Source: Drechslerella dactyloides (lineage: Eukaryota; Ascomycota; Orbiliomycetes; Orbiliales; Orbiliaceae). From it: 64,000 nucleotides of DNA. The stretch lies in NCBI GenBank assembly GCA_020064725.1, contig JAGTWJ010000008.1, positions 2,108,001 to 2,172,000 of the forward strand, given 5' to 3'. Below are positions 1 to 11,334 of this stretch, piece by piece. Both the position numbers and the translations under genes were made by a program. Each line of letters starts with the position of its first letter. Positions within the stretch are counted from its first letter, which is position 1. The notes under the pieces were generated by a model, which was not told where the DNA came from, searched no databases, and saw only the letters and a program-made list of their open reading frames with translations.

Positions 1-680
1 CAGACTACCGTGTATGTATCCGAGTAAATAAGGGACCTAATTGAACGCTGTGATTATGGGATGGCTTCGGCGCCCCGAGGCTCGAAAAGAAAACATGAAC
101 ATCGCGCGGAGTGAGGTCGGTGCCCGGGCTCGCCGGATTTGATTGGCTGGGTTTTATCAAGCAGGACTCGAATCGTCGTCGTCCCCTGAGTCCTGGTCGG
201 CTCGGCTGGCAGGGGCCTCGCTCGCTCGTCAAAATTGCTGCTGCTGCCGGCGGACTGGCTGGCTGGGCTAATTTGCAGTGCAGCGGTGCTTGGTGGTCGT
301 CCTTCCCCTTATTTGGCGACAAACGGAGTGCAGCTCTGCTCTCGCGCCAATTAAACTCCCATTGAAACACCAACACCACCTTCCTCTCCTCCCATCACCA
401 ACCCATCGACAATTGACCCTCGTCCCATCTCTCTGCCACCACCACCCGCTACCTTCATCGCCGCCATCAAAGCTAGACGGCCCTCCTTCGCGTCGTCTCG
501 TGAATTCCCCCATCCGCCTGCCCAGACGCGGAATCACGATCCTTTTCACCTCAATCGTAAGCGAGGAGCTGCCAGCAACCCAACCCCAAAATATCCTGCT
601 ATTCAGGGGACACCAAGCAACTGACGAACCGACCCGCTCTCCATCACAGCATCCTCCATCACATCCACGAGACCACCGAA
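1..680. other. Upstream region and 5' leader of the septin gene
   Basis: No gene is recognised here. The stretch from about 360 to 470 is strongly pyrimidine-rich, as is common in fungal promoters and leaders, and leads into the septin start at 681. The open frames on both strands are short, start in random contexts and show no recognisable protein. Confidence 0.5.
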
Positions 681-2428
681 ATGTCTGGTCTAAGTGCCGT
701 AAGTCGGGTCGGAACGAATTCCCACCCCCTTGTCTCGCCGCGCCTGTTTCGGGGTCGCGTGGAATGAGGGACTGCTAGCTAACCGCGCGTGTTCTTTGCA
801 GACCCGGAAGAAGAAGAATATCAAGAAGGGCATCCAGTTCTGCCTGATGGTATGCGGTGCCTCAGGGACAGGTGAGCTTCCCGATGTCCCCCTCTGCAAT
901 CGATAAGATGGATGGATGGACCGATGGATTGCTAACGTGTCCGCTCGCTGCTGCTTAGGTCGGACCACCTTCGTCAACACCCTCTGCGGACAGAAGGTTC
1001 TATCCGGCAAGGAATGTGACGACCCTGGCTCTGCCCACCAGGAAGAAGGCGTCCGAATCAAGCCTATCACCATTGGTGCGTGCTCTCCATTGAATTGGAC
1101 GCGTCTTCTTGACAATTTTTTTTATTTCTTCTACTCCTCGATGGTCCACAGTTGAGGAGGGAGCGTAAAACTAATCCCCCAATTGAACTTGCAGAGTTGG
1201 ATGAAGAGGGAACCCGCATCTCCCTTACCATCGTCGACACGCCTGGCTTCGGTGACCAGATTGATAACGAGGCAAGGTATGCGCGCTTTCCTCGAGTCGA
1301 GTTATCCGAGATGATGCTGGGAAAGGGGGCCATGTCGAGCTAATACCGTGTTTTCTATCGTCACGCAGCTTCTCCGAGATTGTCGGGTATCTCGAGCGAC
1401 AGTATGACCACATTCTCGCCGAAGAATCCCGTATCAAGCGTAACCCCAGGTTCCGCGACAACCGTGTCCACGCGCTCCTCTACTTTATCACACCTACCGG
1501 ACATGGGTAAGGACCCCAGCTACTGATGTGCGATTATACTTGAGAGAGAAACAGTGCTGACGATCGTGACTGGTATTTGTAGTCTCCGTGAGCTTGATAT
1601 CGAGCTCATGAAGAGACTCTCGCCACGCGTCAATGTCATCCCTGTCATTGGCAAGGCCGACTCGCTCACGCCTACTGAGCTTGCCGAGTCCAAGAAGCTC
1701 ATCATGGAAGACATCGAACACTACCGCATCCCGGTCTACAACTTCCCTTACGACGTGGAGGAAGATGACGAAGATACTGTCGAGGAGAACGCTGAGCTGC
1801 GTGGGCTTATGCCCTTCGCGATCGTCGGAAGCGAGGATGTTGTCGAGGTTGGCGGCCGCAAGGTTCGCGCCCGGCAATACCCATGGGGTATAGTTGAGGT
1901 TGAAAACCCCCGGCACTCGGACTTCCTTGCTATCCGGTCCGCCTTACTGCACTCTCATCTTGCGGACCTGAAGGAAATCACCCATGATTTCCTGTACGAA
2001 AACTACAGAACGGAGAAGCTTTCGAAGTCTGTGGACGGTGGTGCTGCCGAGTACGTGATTTTACCCTAATGATGATTATAAGGAGAGCTCGCTAATGTGA
2101 ATCGATATTACAGCGACAGCACGATGAACCCAGAGGACCTTGCCAGCCAGTCCGTGCGTCTGAAGGAAGAGCAGCTGCGTCGTGAGGAGGAGAAACTGCG
2201 TGAGATCGAGCTTAAGGTCCAACGCGAGATCAACGAGCGGAGACAGGAGTTGCTCGCTCGCGAATCTCAGCTCAAGGAGATGTATGGCCGCCGACCCCGT
2301 CCCCTATATGCATGTTATGAAATGGTAGCGCTAATCTGTCGTTTGTTTCCAGCGAGGCGAGACTGGCCCGCGAACAGAAGGAGCTGGAGGACGGCGGCAT
2401 CCCAGATGTCGATGCGAACGGCCATTAA
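681..2428 (+). CDS. aspA: Septin, Cdc11/AspA type
   Basis: Septin GTP-binding protein that builds filaments and rings at septa and growth sites. A tiny first exon (681-698, MSGLSA) is followed by exons from 802 and 959 and several more joined by short introns, ending at TAA 2426-2428; about 380 residues. The P-loop reads GASGTGRTTF, with Arg where most septins have the Lys of GxxxxGKS/T; this GR form is the hallmark of the Cdc11 group (family knowledge). The switch/G3 region TPGFGD, the G4 motif GKAD and the septin unique element near DFLAIRSALL are all present. The C-terminal third is an E/R/K-rich coiled coil (EEQLRREEEKLREIELKV). The start is chosen because MSGL...KKKNIKKGI matches the usual Cdc11 N-terminus. 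Confident on family, slightly less on the Cdc11 subgroup. Confidence 0.92.
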
Positions 2429-3469
2429 ACCGTTCCTCCTCCGAGCTTTCCTGGACGCGTCGGTCATATTTAGCGTTTGCACATCCGCGGCCGCCATCGA
2501 TTGTTGATACGGCCGAATCCCACCCCGAGGCACGAAAGAGATCTGCATGGAGGGAGATTGATTTAATGATAGGAGAGTGGAAGAGCGAAGGGATGTTGAA
2601 GCACGACATTATCTTGAACACTGGAAACAAAAATTACTTATATACTATGTCGGTTTACATGCATTTCCCGTTTGGTAGTCGATTCTTGCTGGATAATTTG
2701 TATTGCGGCGTGGACGGAGGAGCGCGATAGGACGAACGAACGGGATGTCTTGAAAACTGTCTCTCCATGTTTCCTTCTGGATTCTAAACCTCTCCCTTCG
2801 ATTCTCCTCTCTGTCTGTTTCCATTCACTTCGCCCCTGGTTCCTACCTTCACGCTGTTAATCTCCGTCTCTTTTCTTTTTCTTTTCCCTTTTTATCTTTT
2901 TAATTTCTTTCTCCCTTTGCTTGATTGCATTAGTAGTATCCTGTCCCGTCGCATTCAAGACGATGCTCTGTCACTATATAAGTTTTTGTAATCCTTCTTG
3001 TAACGAAAGAGAGAAAGAAAGCTGGAAGAAAGAAATACTACGAGATCGTTTTCTGTGAGGTTCGGTGCGCGTGCGTCTTGACATCAATTAGCATGTTAGT
3101 ATCGAGTGCGAGGCCAGACCTGTCTTCGTCGTGTATGGAAGACCGTGGAAGATTTGGTGTTGTGAGTACGCGCAACTTTGTCAGTAATAGCTCGAGCTGC
3201 GCTTGTTGATTTGGTGCAGGATGTCATACTATGTCCCCAAGCCCCCACGTCCTTCACGCTGCAGCTCTCGTTCTTATCTACGAAGGATCTCACGACCCTT
3301 GCACCCTGACGCGATATAAGGCAGCTTGAATTCGACCGTCCGTCATCTCGCCATCTACCTCGACCGCTACACTCGTACCTCATTACACGCCAACGTACCC
3401 TCCCACCTTTATCGATAAGATAGCTAGCTAGCTTGCTGTAGCTGTGGTTGCAGCTTGACACGACCAGCC
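2429..3469. other. Septin 3' region and Doa1 promoter
   Basis: No gene seen. A long pyrimidine-rich run (about 2860-2935) follows the septin 3' UTR. A TATA-like GATATAAG sits at about 3313-3320, roughly 150 nt before the Doa1 start codon at 3470. Open frames here are short and unrecognised. Confidence 0.45.
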
Positions 3470-6400
3470 ATGGCTAGGGACCCGCCTTTCAAGCTGTCCC
3501 AGACGCTCGTCGGGCACAGCGAAGATGTACGTTACGACTATATTTGCCTTGACCGCGGGGTGTAGCTAATGGATGCTGGTGCGTGGCGATAGGTTAAAGG
3601 TGTAGTCTTTGCGGATGCGAATACGATCATCTCGTGCTCTCGAGACGCCACGGTACGCATATGGAAGTCGTCGGAGGAGAAGAGCGAGGGAGCAGCAGCA
3701 GCAGCAGCGGAAGCGGGCGGTGATGCTCCCGCTGGCGACAGCGACGCCATGGACACCACTGCGGATGCCCCGACGACCACCGCGCCGGAACCAACTGCGA
3801 CTGAAACTGAAACTGAAACCGAAGCTGGAGCTGAAGCAGCACCCGCAGCAGCACCCGCTGTAGCAACGGTCAAGCAGGCGGTGTTCACCGACACGATCAA
3901 CTCGAACGCGCAGGGATTCGTCAACTGCGTGGCGTATATGAAGCCCGACGCCGACCATTCGGACGGCTTGATCATCAGTGCCGGGCAGGAGAGCCTCATC
4001 GACTTGCGGCCGCCGGGGTACATGGGGCCCGACGCGGCGTATCTGCTCGTGGGACATGCGGGGAACGTCTGCTCGTTGGACGTCAACGGACAGACGATTA
4101 TCAGCGGCAGCTGGGATAAGTGGGTTTATCTTCACTATGCTTGCTTTGATTCTTAGCGGGGTGTGCTGATGTGGTGGCTGTAGGACGGCGATAGTGTGGA
4201 AGAATTGGGAGAAGAAGTTTGTGCTTGAGGGTCATACGGCGGCTGTGTGGGCTGTCATGGCGGTGTCGGATACCGAGTTCATCACAGGTTTGTGGTCACG
4301 TCTTCGTTGATTGTTGGGTATCCGCTTAAGGGAGATGCTGATTTAATTTTCTGGGGGTTACAGGATGCGCTGATGGCAAGATCAGATGGTATCGAGGAAA
4401 CAAGATGTATCGATCAGTGCAGGCGCATAACCAGCCCGTGCGGGGAATCCACAGACTCCACGACGGCGAAGACGGCTCGTTCATATCATGCGGCAACGAT
4501 GGGTATGTTTTTACGCCTGAGACAAGCGGATGCTAGTATAGCAATATTTGGGGATTGTGTTTGGCTAATGTGAGGATGCTGGGGCTAGAATCATCAAGTC
4601 GTGGGATGCGAATGGGGCGCAACTGGAGACCATCTATGCTCACGATGCGTACATCTACTCGGTTACCGTGCTGCCTAACGGCCAGTGGGCTTCCTGCGGT
4701 GAAGATCGCACGCTACGAATTTGGAGAAGTATGTCGTTCCGAGGAGATTGTAGCTGCCGAGAGATGGGTGCTAATAGTGGTGACGGGGAATAGAGAGCCA
4801 GTGCCTGCAGACAATATCACACCCTTGCATCAGCGTTTGGTGTGTTGCCGCTTCTGAGAATGGGGATTTGGTTACGGGTGCCAGCGATGGTGTTCTAAGA
4901 GTTTGGTCGAGGGAGCCTGAGCGGCAGGCGGATGAAGAGACGTTGAAAGTACGCATTTGTATTCTACCGTTCTGGTTATGACGTCGAGGCTAATGTGTTT
5001 GTGGTGATAGGCGTATTCTGAGGCTGTTGCAAATACGGCTATTGCGGAGGAGACGACCGGCGGCATCAACAAGGAGGCTCTGCCTGGGATGTCTGCCCTG
5101 GGTCGTCCCGGAAAGCACGACGGAGAGGTATGTGTCCCACCTGCATAGTTTAAGATCTTCCACAGACAGCGCTGATATGATGCTTTGCAGAAAATCCACA
5201 TCAACAACGACGGCAACGTTGAAGCGTACCAGTGGTCTGCCCGCGAGACGACGTGGGAGCAAGTTGGTGTTATCGCGTCTGCCGTCAGCAGTGGACGAAA
5301 AGTCATGCATGAAGGGAAGGAGTACGACTTTGTCTTTGACGTCGACTTCGAGGAAGGCAAGCCGCCGATCAAGCTGCCGTACAACGCCTCGCAGAATCCC
5401 TGGGATGCAGCTAGGATATTCCTGGAGAGGAACGAGCTGCCTATGACGTATTTGGAGACGGTAGGTTTACTGGTATTGCAGCATTTGGAAGACACAGGCG
5501 GCTAATTTTGAGATTCAGACTGCCAATTTCATCGTCCAAAACACAAAAGGGACGCGGATCGGTACCTCCGCGCCACAGCAGCCCACGGGCAATGATCCGT
5601 TCGGTATTGAGAGCCGATACCGTCCTGGCGATGAGTTCAATACACAGGCCCCAGAGCCATTACCGCCACCGAAGCCACCCAAGCTGTTACCGTGGAAGAC
5701 ATATCTTGACATCGCAAGTGGAAATTTCGACACCGCATCAAAGAAGATTGTGGAGACGAACACCAAGCTCCTGGAAGCTGGAGACAAGGAGAAGTCGCTC
5801 AATGATGAAGACTTGACACATCTGAAGTCTCTTCTCGGCTTCTTAGCAAAGCCTTCGGCCCCAACGTCGACATCTGCAAAGAGCTCTGTTGCTGTGACTG
5901 GCGGCCTGGCACTGCTTATCAAGATTGTTAAAGAGTGGGATGGAGTTCAGAAACTTGCTGCGTTAGATCTACTGCGAGTATTGGCAAGGCATAGTCCTGC
6001 TGTTCCGCTGTATTCTGATGATATACTAGCCGTGCTGGAGCAGGCCGGGTGCTTCAATCCTGCGAACACGAGCCATGCGGTTTTCGGGACGCGGGTACTG
6101 GTTAACTTGTTCCATTATGCGGAGGGATTGAAGTATGTTACCGAGAGGTCGGACGAGATCATTGGCAAGGTGCTCGGCGCAGCACAAGGGAGTGGCAACC
6201 GGCTGTTGAATATCTCGGTAGATACGCTGCTGCTCAAGTGAGTCATTCCGTTCCCAGTTTTCGGTACATGCAAGGAGGAAGATCGCTGATTAGATTGTCT
6301 GTGCAGCTACTCTGTTTACTTCGCGAAGGCGAAGGATGGTGAGGAGCAGGCGCTTAAGCTGCTTGGGCAGGTCGCGGAGCGCGTTAAGGCGTCTTCTGAT

Positions 6401-6595
6401 CCTGAGGCTTTGTACCGGGCGATGATGACGCTGGGTAACCTGCTGACGACGGGTAAGAAGGCCGTAAGCGCGGCTAAGGAGACATATGAGGCGAAGGCGG
6501 TGGTCGGGGAGGCGGTGAAGAAAGTGGATAGCACGAAGGAAAAGCGGACGGTGGAGGTTGGTGTGGAGATTGAGCTGTTGCTTGCGGGGAAGTAA
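3470..6595 (+). CDS. Doa1/Ufd3/PLAA family WD40-PFU-PUL ubiquitin-binding protein
   Basis: Cofactor of the Cdc48/p97 ATPase that binds ubiquitin and controls ubiquitin pools and degradation (known for Doa1/Ufd3/PLAA). About ten exons give roughly 840 residues. Residues 1-385 form WD40 repeats (for example VKGVVFADANTIISCSRD, GHTAAVWAVM, ISVWCVAASENGD). The PFU domain follows around 410-520 (KIHINNDGNVEAYQW, DAARIFLERNELP), then the PUL armadillo-like domain from about 560 to the end (LLPWKTYLDIASGNFD). An Ala/Glu/Thr-rich insert of about 75 residues with a TETETETE run lies between the first and second WD repeat, which is unusual for the family. Start MARDPPFKLSQTLVGHSED fits blade 1. The mariner element begins 113 nt after the stop. 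Confidence 0.93.
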
Positions 6596-6707
6596 GGAGG
6601 GAGGTTGGATTCGGATTCGGATTTGGATTTGGGATTTGATATTACTCTAGCTGCTGCGTGGCGGTGCAAGTTCGCCGGGGGGATGATGCGGTACTGCATT
6701 GCCTGTA

Positions 6708-6739
6708 CGAAGGCTTGTCAAATAAGTAACGCTACATTA
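6708..6739 (+). repeat. Left terminal inverted repeat of the mariner-like element
   Basis: 32 nt identical to the reverse complement of 8331-8362. It is preceded by TA at 6706-6707, the presumed target-site duplication. Confidence 0.93.
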
Positions 6740-6834
6740 CTTTTTGCTTATTTACATGCTTCACCGGGGCCAAGCCGCCCTTTGCCCAGGGCACCGGGCA
6801 ATTGGAGCGCACAGCTGCTATGAGGTCTGGCCTG

Positions 6835-8132
6835 CCAATAATATTATCTGTAGTACCTTCTTTATACTTATTGCCCCCATATAACTTGATAACCAGCTGA
6901 ATGTGACGTACAATGCGTGCTATCCATAGTCTAATACACGTAATTGGCAGCTGGCGCCATTCAGTGAGCTATGCCTTCTCTATATCCTACCTCTTGGTTG
7001 GTGTTCTATGCCTGGATATCCTGTGCTTTAGGTAGTACCAGGCTGGCTCTATTATATTGAGATCAGGAGAGTTACCAGGCTATAGTAGCCTGCTAATAGT
7101 ATGCAGGTTGTAGACAGCCTCTTGGGCATGGTGGTTGTGGCAAGGCACTTTGTCCTCCTGGACAATGTAGTCCCTCCCATACTTGGCTTTGCAGTTCTTT
7201 GTAAAAGGGATTAGCTTTGGGATTATGATCTTTGCCTGGTACCTATACCAATTAATGCCTTTGCCAGTACCATGCTCCAGAGCTCTATGTGTCTTGTTAA
7301 AAGTCTATTGTGGCTTCTTGCTAGGCTTGTTCCTGAGTCCTGTATGCCTTATAGCAGTGAGTAACTTCTATTTCTTCCTGGCCTTTGGTTCTGCTGTTAA
7401 ATTCATAGTAGCTATTGCCTTCTTAGCTGCCTTCTTCTGCTTTTTGGTCTCTGGCTCCCATATGTGGCATGGACCTATAGTATCCTAGGTGTAGCAGCCC
7501 CAGAACATAAACTTATTGGCTTTGTGCCAGCGCGCAGAGATTATGTCAGAGTGGTAGCGTTCATGAGGTTGCCTCTATAGCTTGTAGCTGCTATGCCTCT
7601 GCCCAAGTACTATACTTGTTTTATTGCTCCAGATGACCTGCTTCCAGTCCTCTAATGTCTAATCTTTGTGCCTGAGGGCAAAGTCCAGCCTGGCCTGGCG
7701 CATAGCAGGTGTAAGGCCAGGCTTGCGTGTAGGCTTCAGCTTCTTGAACTTATTGTGCCTAAGTATTGTGCTGACTGTTTGGTGGCTTAGCTTGACAGTG
7801 CCTGTAAGAGAGTGTGTATTCGTACTGCGCCCTGACCTGTCCTTTGTGATAATGCTGATAATCTCCTGTTCTTTGGCCTGGGTGACCTTCTTTGGCCTAC
7901 CAGCCCTCTGCTTGTCAACAACATGCTCCATAGTCAGGGACGTGTAATCCTGGGGATTATAGCCACGGTCTTTGGCCTTGTGCAGCAGCCTGGCAACTGC
8001 ACTCCTAGAGACTCCAAATCTTGTAGCTATATCAGCCTGCTTGCCACCAGCACCTAGCAAGGTGAGTATCTGGATACGTTGACATGGTGTTGAATAGCGA
8101 TCGCTGGTGGTGTCCTCAGCCTGAGGAGGCAT
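6835..8132 (-). pseudogene. Tc1/mariner-like transposase, broken
   Basis: The intact N-terminal 157 codons (7659-8132) encode helix-turn-helix DNA-binding domains: RYSTPCQRIQILTLLGAG, then GVSRSAVARLLHKAKDRG, and the linker GRPKKVT. Downstream on the minus strand the DDE catalytic region is readable but broken. The first acidic residue position reads VIWSNKTS (Asn where Asp is expected), then KL*RQP and MFWGCYT*D with stops at expected Trp codons. The second Asp is kept in IVQEDKVPCHNHHAQE, and PGNSPDLNIIEPAW carries the third acidic site. A C-terminal RLWIARIVRHIQLVIK stretch matches the family's tail. At least five stops plus the lost Asp make it non-functional. Changes are mainly G-to-A/C-to-T. 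Confidence 0.9.
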
Positions 8133-8330
8133 GTTGTATATGTGTATATAGGATAATGGTGGCTATAGATGTTGATGAAGGAGAAGAGGGGTAAGTCTGC
8201 TAGTATCTGCTAGCAATTGGAGAAGCTGACATTGCTATTAGTACTATAATTGCTTTTGTGCAATACCGGGCATGGTCCTTGGCATGGTCCCGGGCCCCAC
8301 ACACGAAATCATGGGCGGTTTCACCAAAAT

Positions 8331-8362
8331 TAATGTAGCGTTACTTATTTGACAAGCCTTCG
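8331..8362 (-). repeat. Right terminal inverted repeat of the mariner-like element
   Basis: 32 nt, exact inverted copy of 6708-6739, followed by TA at 8363-8364. Confidence 0.93.
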
Positions 8363-8364
8363 TA

Positions 8365-9294
8365 CATACATGAATAAATACAGGATTGACAAAGATTCTT
8401 AGATGGGAATTGGACCTGTGATTTAACTGTAACGTGCAACGGATATATTGGCTCTGCACTGCGGACCTGTGCTCAAAACGTAGCCGTTGGATATCGCATT
8501 GGCAATTGTAAAACGGGTCGTTCTTCTGTTGTAGTTTGAGCATCGACCAGTTAACGAGTTAACGGTTGCGGGGAAATTTAACAGCCACATATGATAATAT
8601 CCCACTGTCCCGCGCGCATAAAGATTACCGGGAGACGACAGTCAGGATTGCAATTGCTGACCGAGACGGGTTCAGTTGTAACCGTTAACCGTCGACCGGC
8701 ATCAGGTATCCCTAACGGGCGCCTGCAGATACCCGCAGCAGCGTCTCTTCTCGAACATCTATAGCTAACATTGACATCCTCGAAGCCGCGAGCTACGCTT
8801 TTCCCCGTTCACACATACGGGCTCCACACAGTGTGGCAGTTAGGTCAGACAGGCTAGCCCCGACTAGCAGATCTGACTCTGGACTGGGCAGGGGTGGCCT
8901 GGCCTTACGCGTAATGATGCAAGCTACGGCGGACCTGGCTGCTGCAACAGAACGGTAACAGGTAAGATCTAAGAATACTCTCGCTCTCAATTCATTCTTG
9001 GGCGGACAGACGGCCGGCTGGCCGGTTGCTTGTTTTGTGCGGTGCTGCATCATATCATGCGACGGTTGACGAGTTTATGCACCAACGTAACCCAGACTCC
9101 GGCTCCGAATTGCGGTCAATTAAAAGGACGGTGCAACCCCCCTGCGGCCGTCTTTCCGAACAAGTGCAGGCACCCCGTACGACACACGTCTACAGCTACG
9201 ACTGACTGGCTACGGTACACTGCGATTCTAATCTTACGATTACGGCTACCCCTCTTTCCGTTACGATTCTGGCGACGCGGCCGGCGTTCTCAAG
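8365..9294. other. Spacer upstream of the BAR-SH3 gene
   Basis: No gene or repeat family is recognised. It holds the presumed promoter of the gene starting at 9295. Open frames are short on both strands. Confidence 0.4.
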
Positions 9295-11334
9295 ATGGCG
9301 TTCCTGCATCGTGGCATCGGCAAGCTGATGAAACGCTCGGCTGACGACGCCGACGTTGCCACCATCATTGCTGACGTCAAAAATTACGATGAGCGTTTGG
9401 AGAAGGTGCGATTTCGAACTCCCGGGTGTCTTTCTGAGAATGCATGCGCATGCCCGCATCGCACTCTTGTGTATGTGTTTTGCTGACATCTTTTTCGTAT
9501 GCGTTCTAGTTAATCGACGGTCTGAAGAGGTGGCAGGATTCCATCTCGCAGCTGCTGCTGCACCAGAACGCCATCTCCACCGAACTTTTCGACCTGTACA
9601 GACCGATACCTCCGGAGCGAGTTGCGATTGACCAGCCACGGCTGGAGCGGGTGCAGGAATGGCAGGCCGCCGCGGCGGAGATGAAAGAGGAGCTGTCGAA
9701 GCAGTCGGGCGATGTGGGGAGGGTGCTGGAGCAGACTGTTTCGGTTAAAGTGGGTGGTGTGGTTTTTCCAGGTGCGGGGCCAGTGCGGCGTGCTGATTTG
9801 GTTCCCGACGCGTAGGATTCGCTGAAGCCGGTTAAGAAGGTGCTTGGGAAGAGGGAGAATTGCAAGGTGTGTATACGGTGCATTGCGACGGTCTCTTTAC
9901 GCGAAGATTGGTGTATGGGCACGGTTGGCTGACTGATTGCTTGGTGTTTGGGATAGCTCGATTATGAACGATATCAGTCTAGTACGGAATCCGCGCGGAA
10001 GAAGGGCAATCGTTCGGAGAGGTGGGTGGCTCGAAGTCGCGGTTCTCGATACACGACAAAGCTGATGGAGTTACGTATAGGGAAGCTGGAGTCCTGGCAA
10101 AGGCAGAGCGGCAGCTGGATCAAGCTGCTCAGGTATGAGGACCTCAATCGCCTTCTTCAAGCTATCGTTTCCAGTGTTACTGCGATGCTAATGATACGAC
10201 ACTTCAATTTACAGCAATACCACGACATCGACGCCCACATCAAGGAGTATGTTCCTCCAATCCTGGACGCAGTGGCATCCTATATTCCATATGTCCTTTA
10301 CGCGGTTGAATACCTCTTCTCGACGTTCATCGGCCAAAAGTACCGTCTTGTCAACGAGTTCGCACAGCGGCACAGTCTCAATGACTACGAAGAATTCGAG
10401 CAGGAATGGAAACGAGACTTCATGCCAATCAAGGACCACGTAGAGTCATTCAAGCTTCTGAAGGAAGGCAAAGCGATCTGGAAGCCGATGGAGACGCAGC
10501 GGCCGCCTGAGCGACCCATGCCCGCTGTTAATAAGGGTGCATTTTGGAGGCGACAGAGCGGCAAAGGCAGCGAGGACCTAGGGATGGAAGGTCCCCCAAG
10601 CGCGAGGAAACCAAGCGATGCAGCACCACCGCCAAGGAAACCGAGCGATGCAGCACCACCGCCGTATTCCGAGAAGGATAGCTCGTTTATAGGCGGCAAG
10701 CCGATGTCGCGACAACAGTCCTCCACCAGTTCGGCGGGCCTAAGCGTCCAGGATGAGAAATTAGCTGGACCGAGACCGATAAGTTCACGCAGGTCTTCCA
10801 CTAATCTCTGGCCGAGAGACGTCAAGTCCGAAACGTCAGCCGCTCCACGACCGAGCATTCAAAAGATCCACTCGTCGACATCGATCAAATCGCAGGGCGA
10901 CATCGGCATCGCAGCGCCGACCTTGTACGGCAACGGATCCCTGCAGAACAGGGCGTCCAGCGCGTCTTTAGCCACTGCTGCCGCCGCTGCAGCGAAGAAG
11001 AAGCCGCCGCCGCCGGTCCCGAAGCCGAAGCCGAAGCTGCCGAAGCCGCGGGAGACATATGTCGTTGCGCTGTACAAGTTCGAGCCGCAGAACGAGGGAG
11101 ATCTCTCGTTGAACGAAGGGGATCGGGTGAAGATTGTTCAGAAGTCTGAGAGCATGGATGGTGAGTTGTGCGCGTGGTCGTTTGGTTTTGGGAGTCTAGT
11201 GTATTTGTGGGCGGGAAATGGTGGCTAATGGCATATTTCTTGAACGGACAGATTGGTGGGAGGGAGAGGTTGTCCAGAGCAATGGGCTGGTGAGACGAGG
11301 GTTCTTTCCAGCGAACTACTGCCAGATGGAGTAG
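9295..11334 (+). CDS. BAR-SH3 domain protein (Rvs167/amphiphysin-like)
   Basis: Predicted membrane-curving BAR protein with a C-terminal SH3 domain, the architecture of yeast Rvs167 (endocytosis, actin patches). Exon 1 (9295-9405) gives MAFLHRGIGKLMKRSADD, an amphipathic-looking N-terminus. Later exons give the BAR core (RLEKLIDGLKRWQDSISQL, QYHDIDAHIKEYVPPILDAV, FEQEWKRDFMPIKDHV). A Ser/Pro-rich linker carries a tandem duplication RKPSDAAPPP (10607-10664) and a run of Pro-Lys. The SH3 domain (VALYKFEPQNEGDLS, DWWEGE, FFPANYC) is split by one intron and ends at TAG 11332-11334. The N-terminus differs from the standard Rvs167 start as I know it, so this may be a paralogue rather than the Rvs167 orthologue; that is inference. 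Some BAR exon borders are inferred by reading frame. Confidence 0.85.
10607..10664 (+). repeat. Tandem 27-bp coding repeat (RKPSDAAPPP twice)
   Basis: Two near-identical copies of AGGAAACCAAGCGATGCAGC-type sequence encode two KPSDAAPPP units in the linker of the BAR-SH3 protein. The proline-rich units resemble potential SH3 ligands. Confidence 0.75.

Larger units (their letters stand above)
6708..8362 (-). mobile_element. Tc1/mariner-like DNA transposon, inactive, with intact TIRs
   Basis: A 1655-bp element. Its ends are perfect 32-bp terminal inverted repeats (6708-6739 and 8331-8362), each starting CGAAGGCTTGTCAAATAAG when read inward. A TA dinucleotide flanks both sides (6706-6707 and 8363-8364), as expected for target duplication by the Tc1/mariner superfamily. 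Inside lies a minus-strand transposase relic. Many TpA steps and TAG codons at expected Trp/Gln positions suggest C-to-T damage at CpA, the signature of repeat-induced point mutation. Insertion is between Doa1 and the BAR-SH3 gene and breaks neither. Confidence 0.92.

Noticed and set aside
3538..4135. Two overlapping 180-190-codon minus-strand frames
   Set aside because: Antisense shadows of the Doa1 low-complexity insert and WD40 exons.
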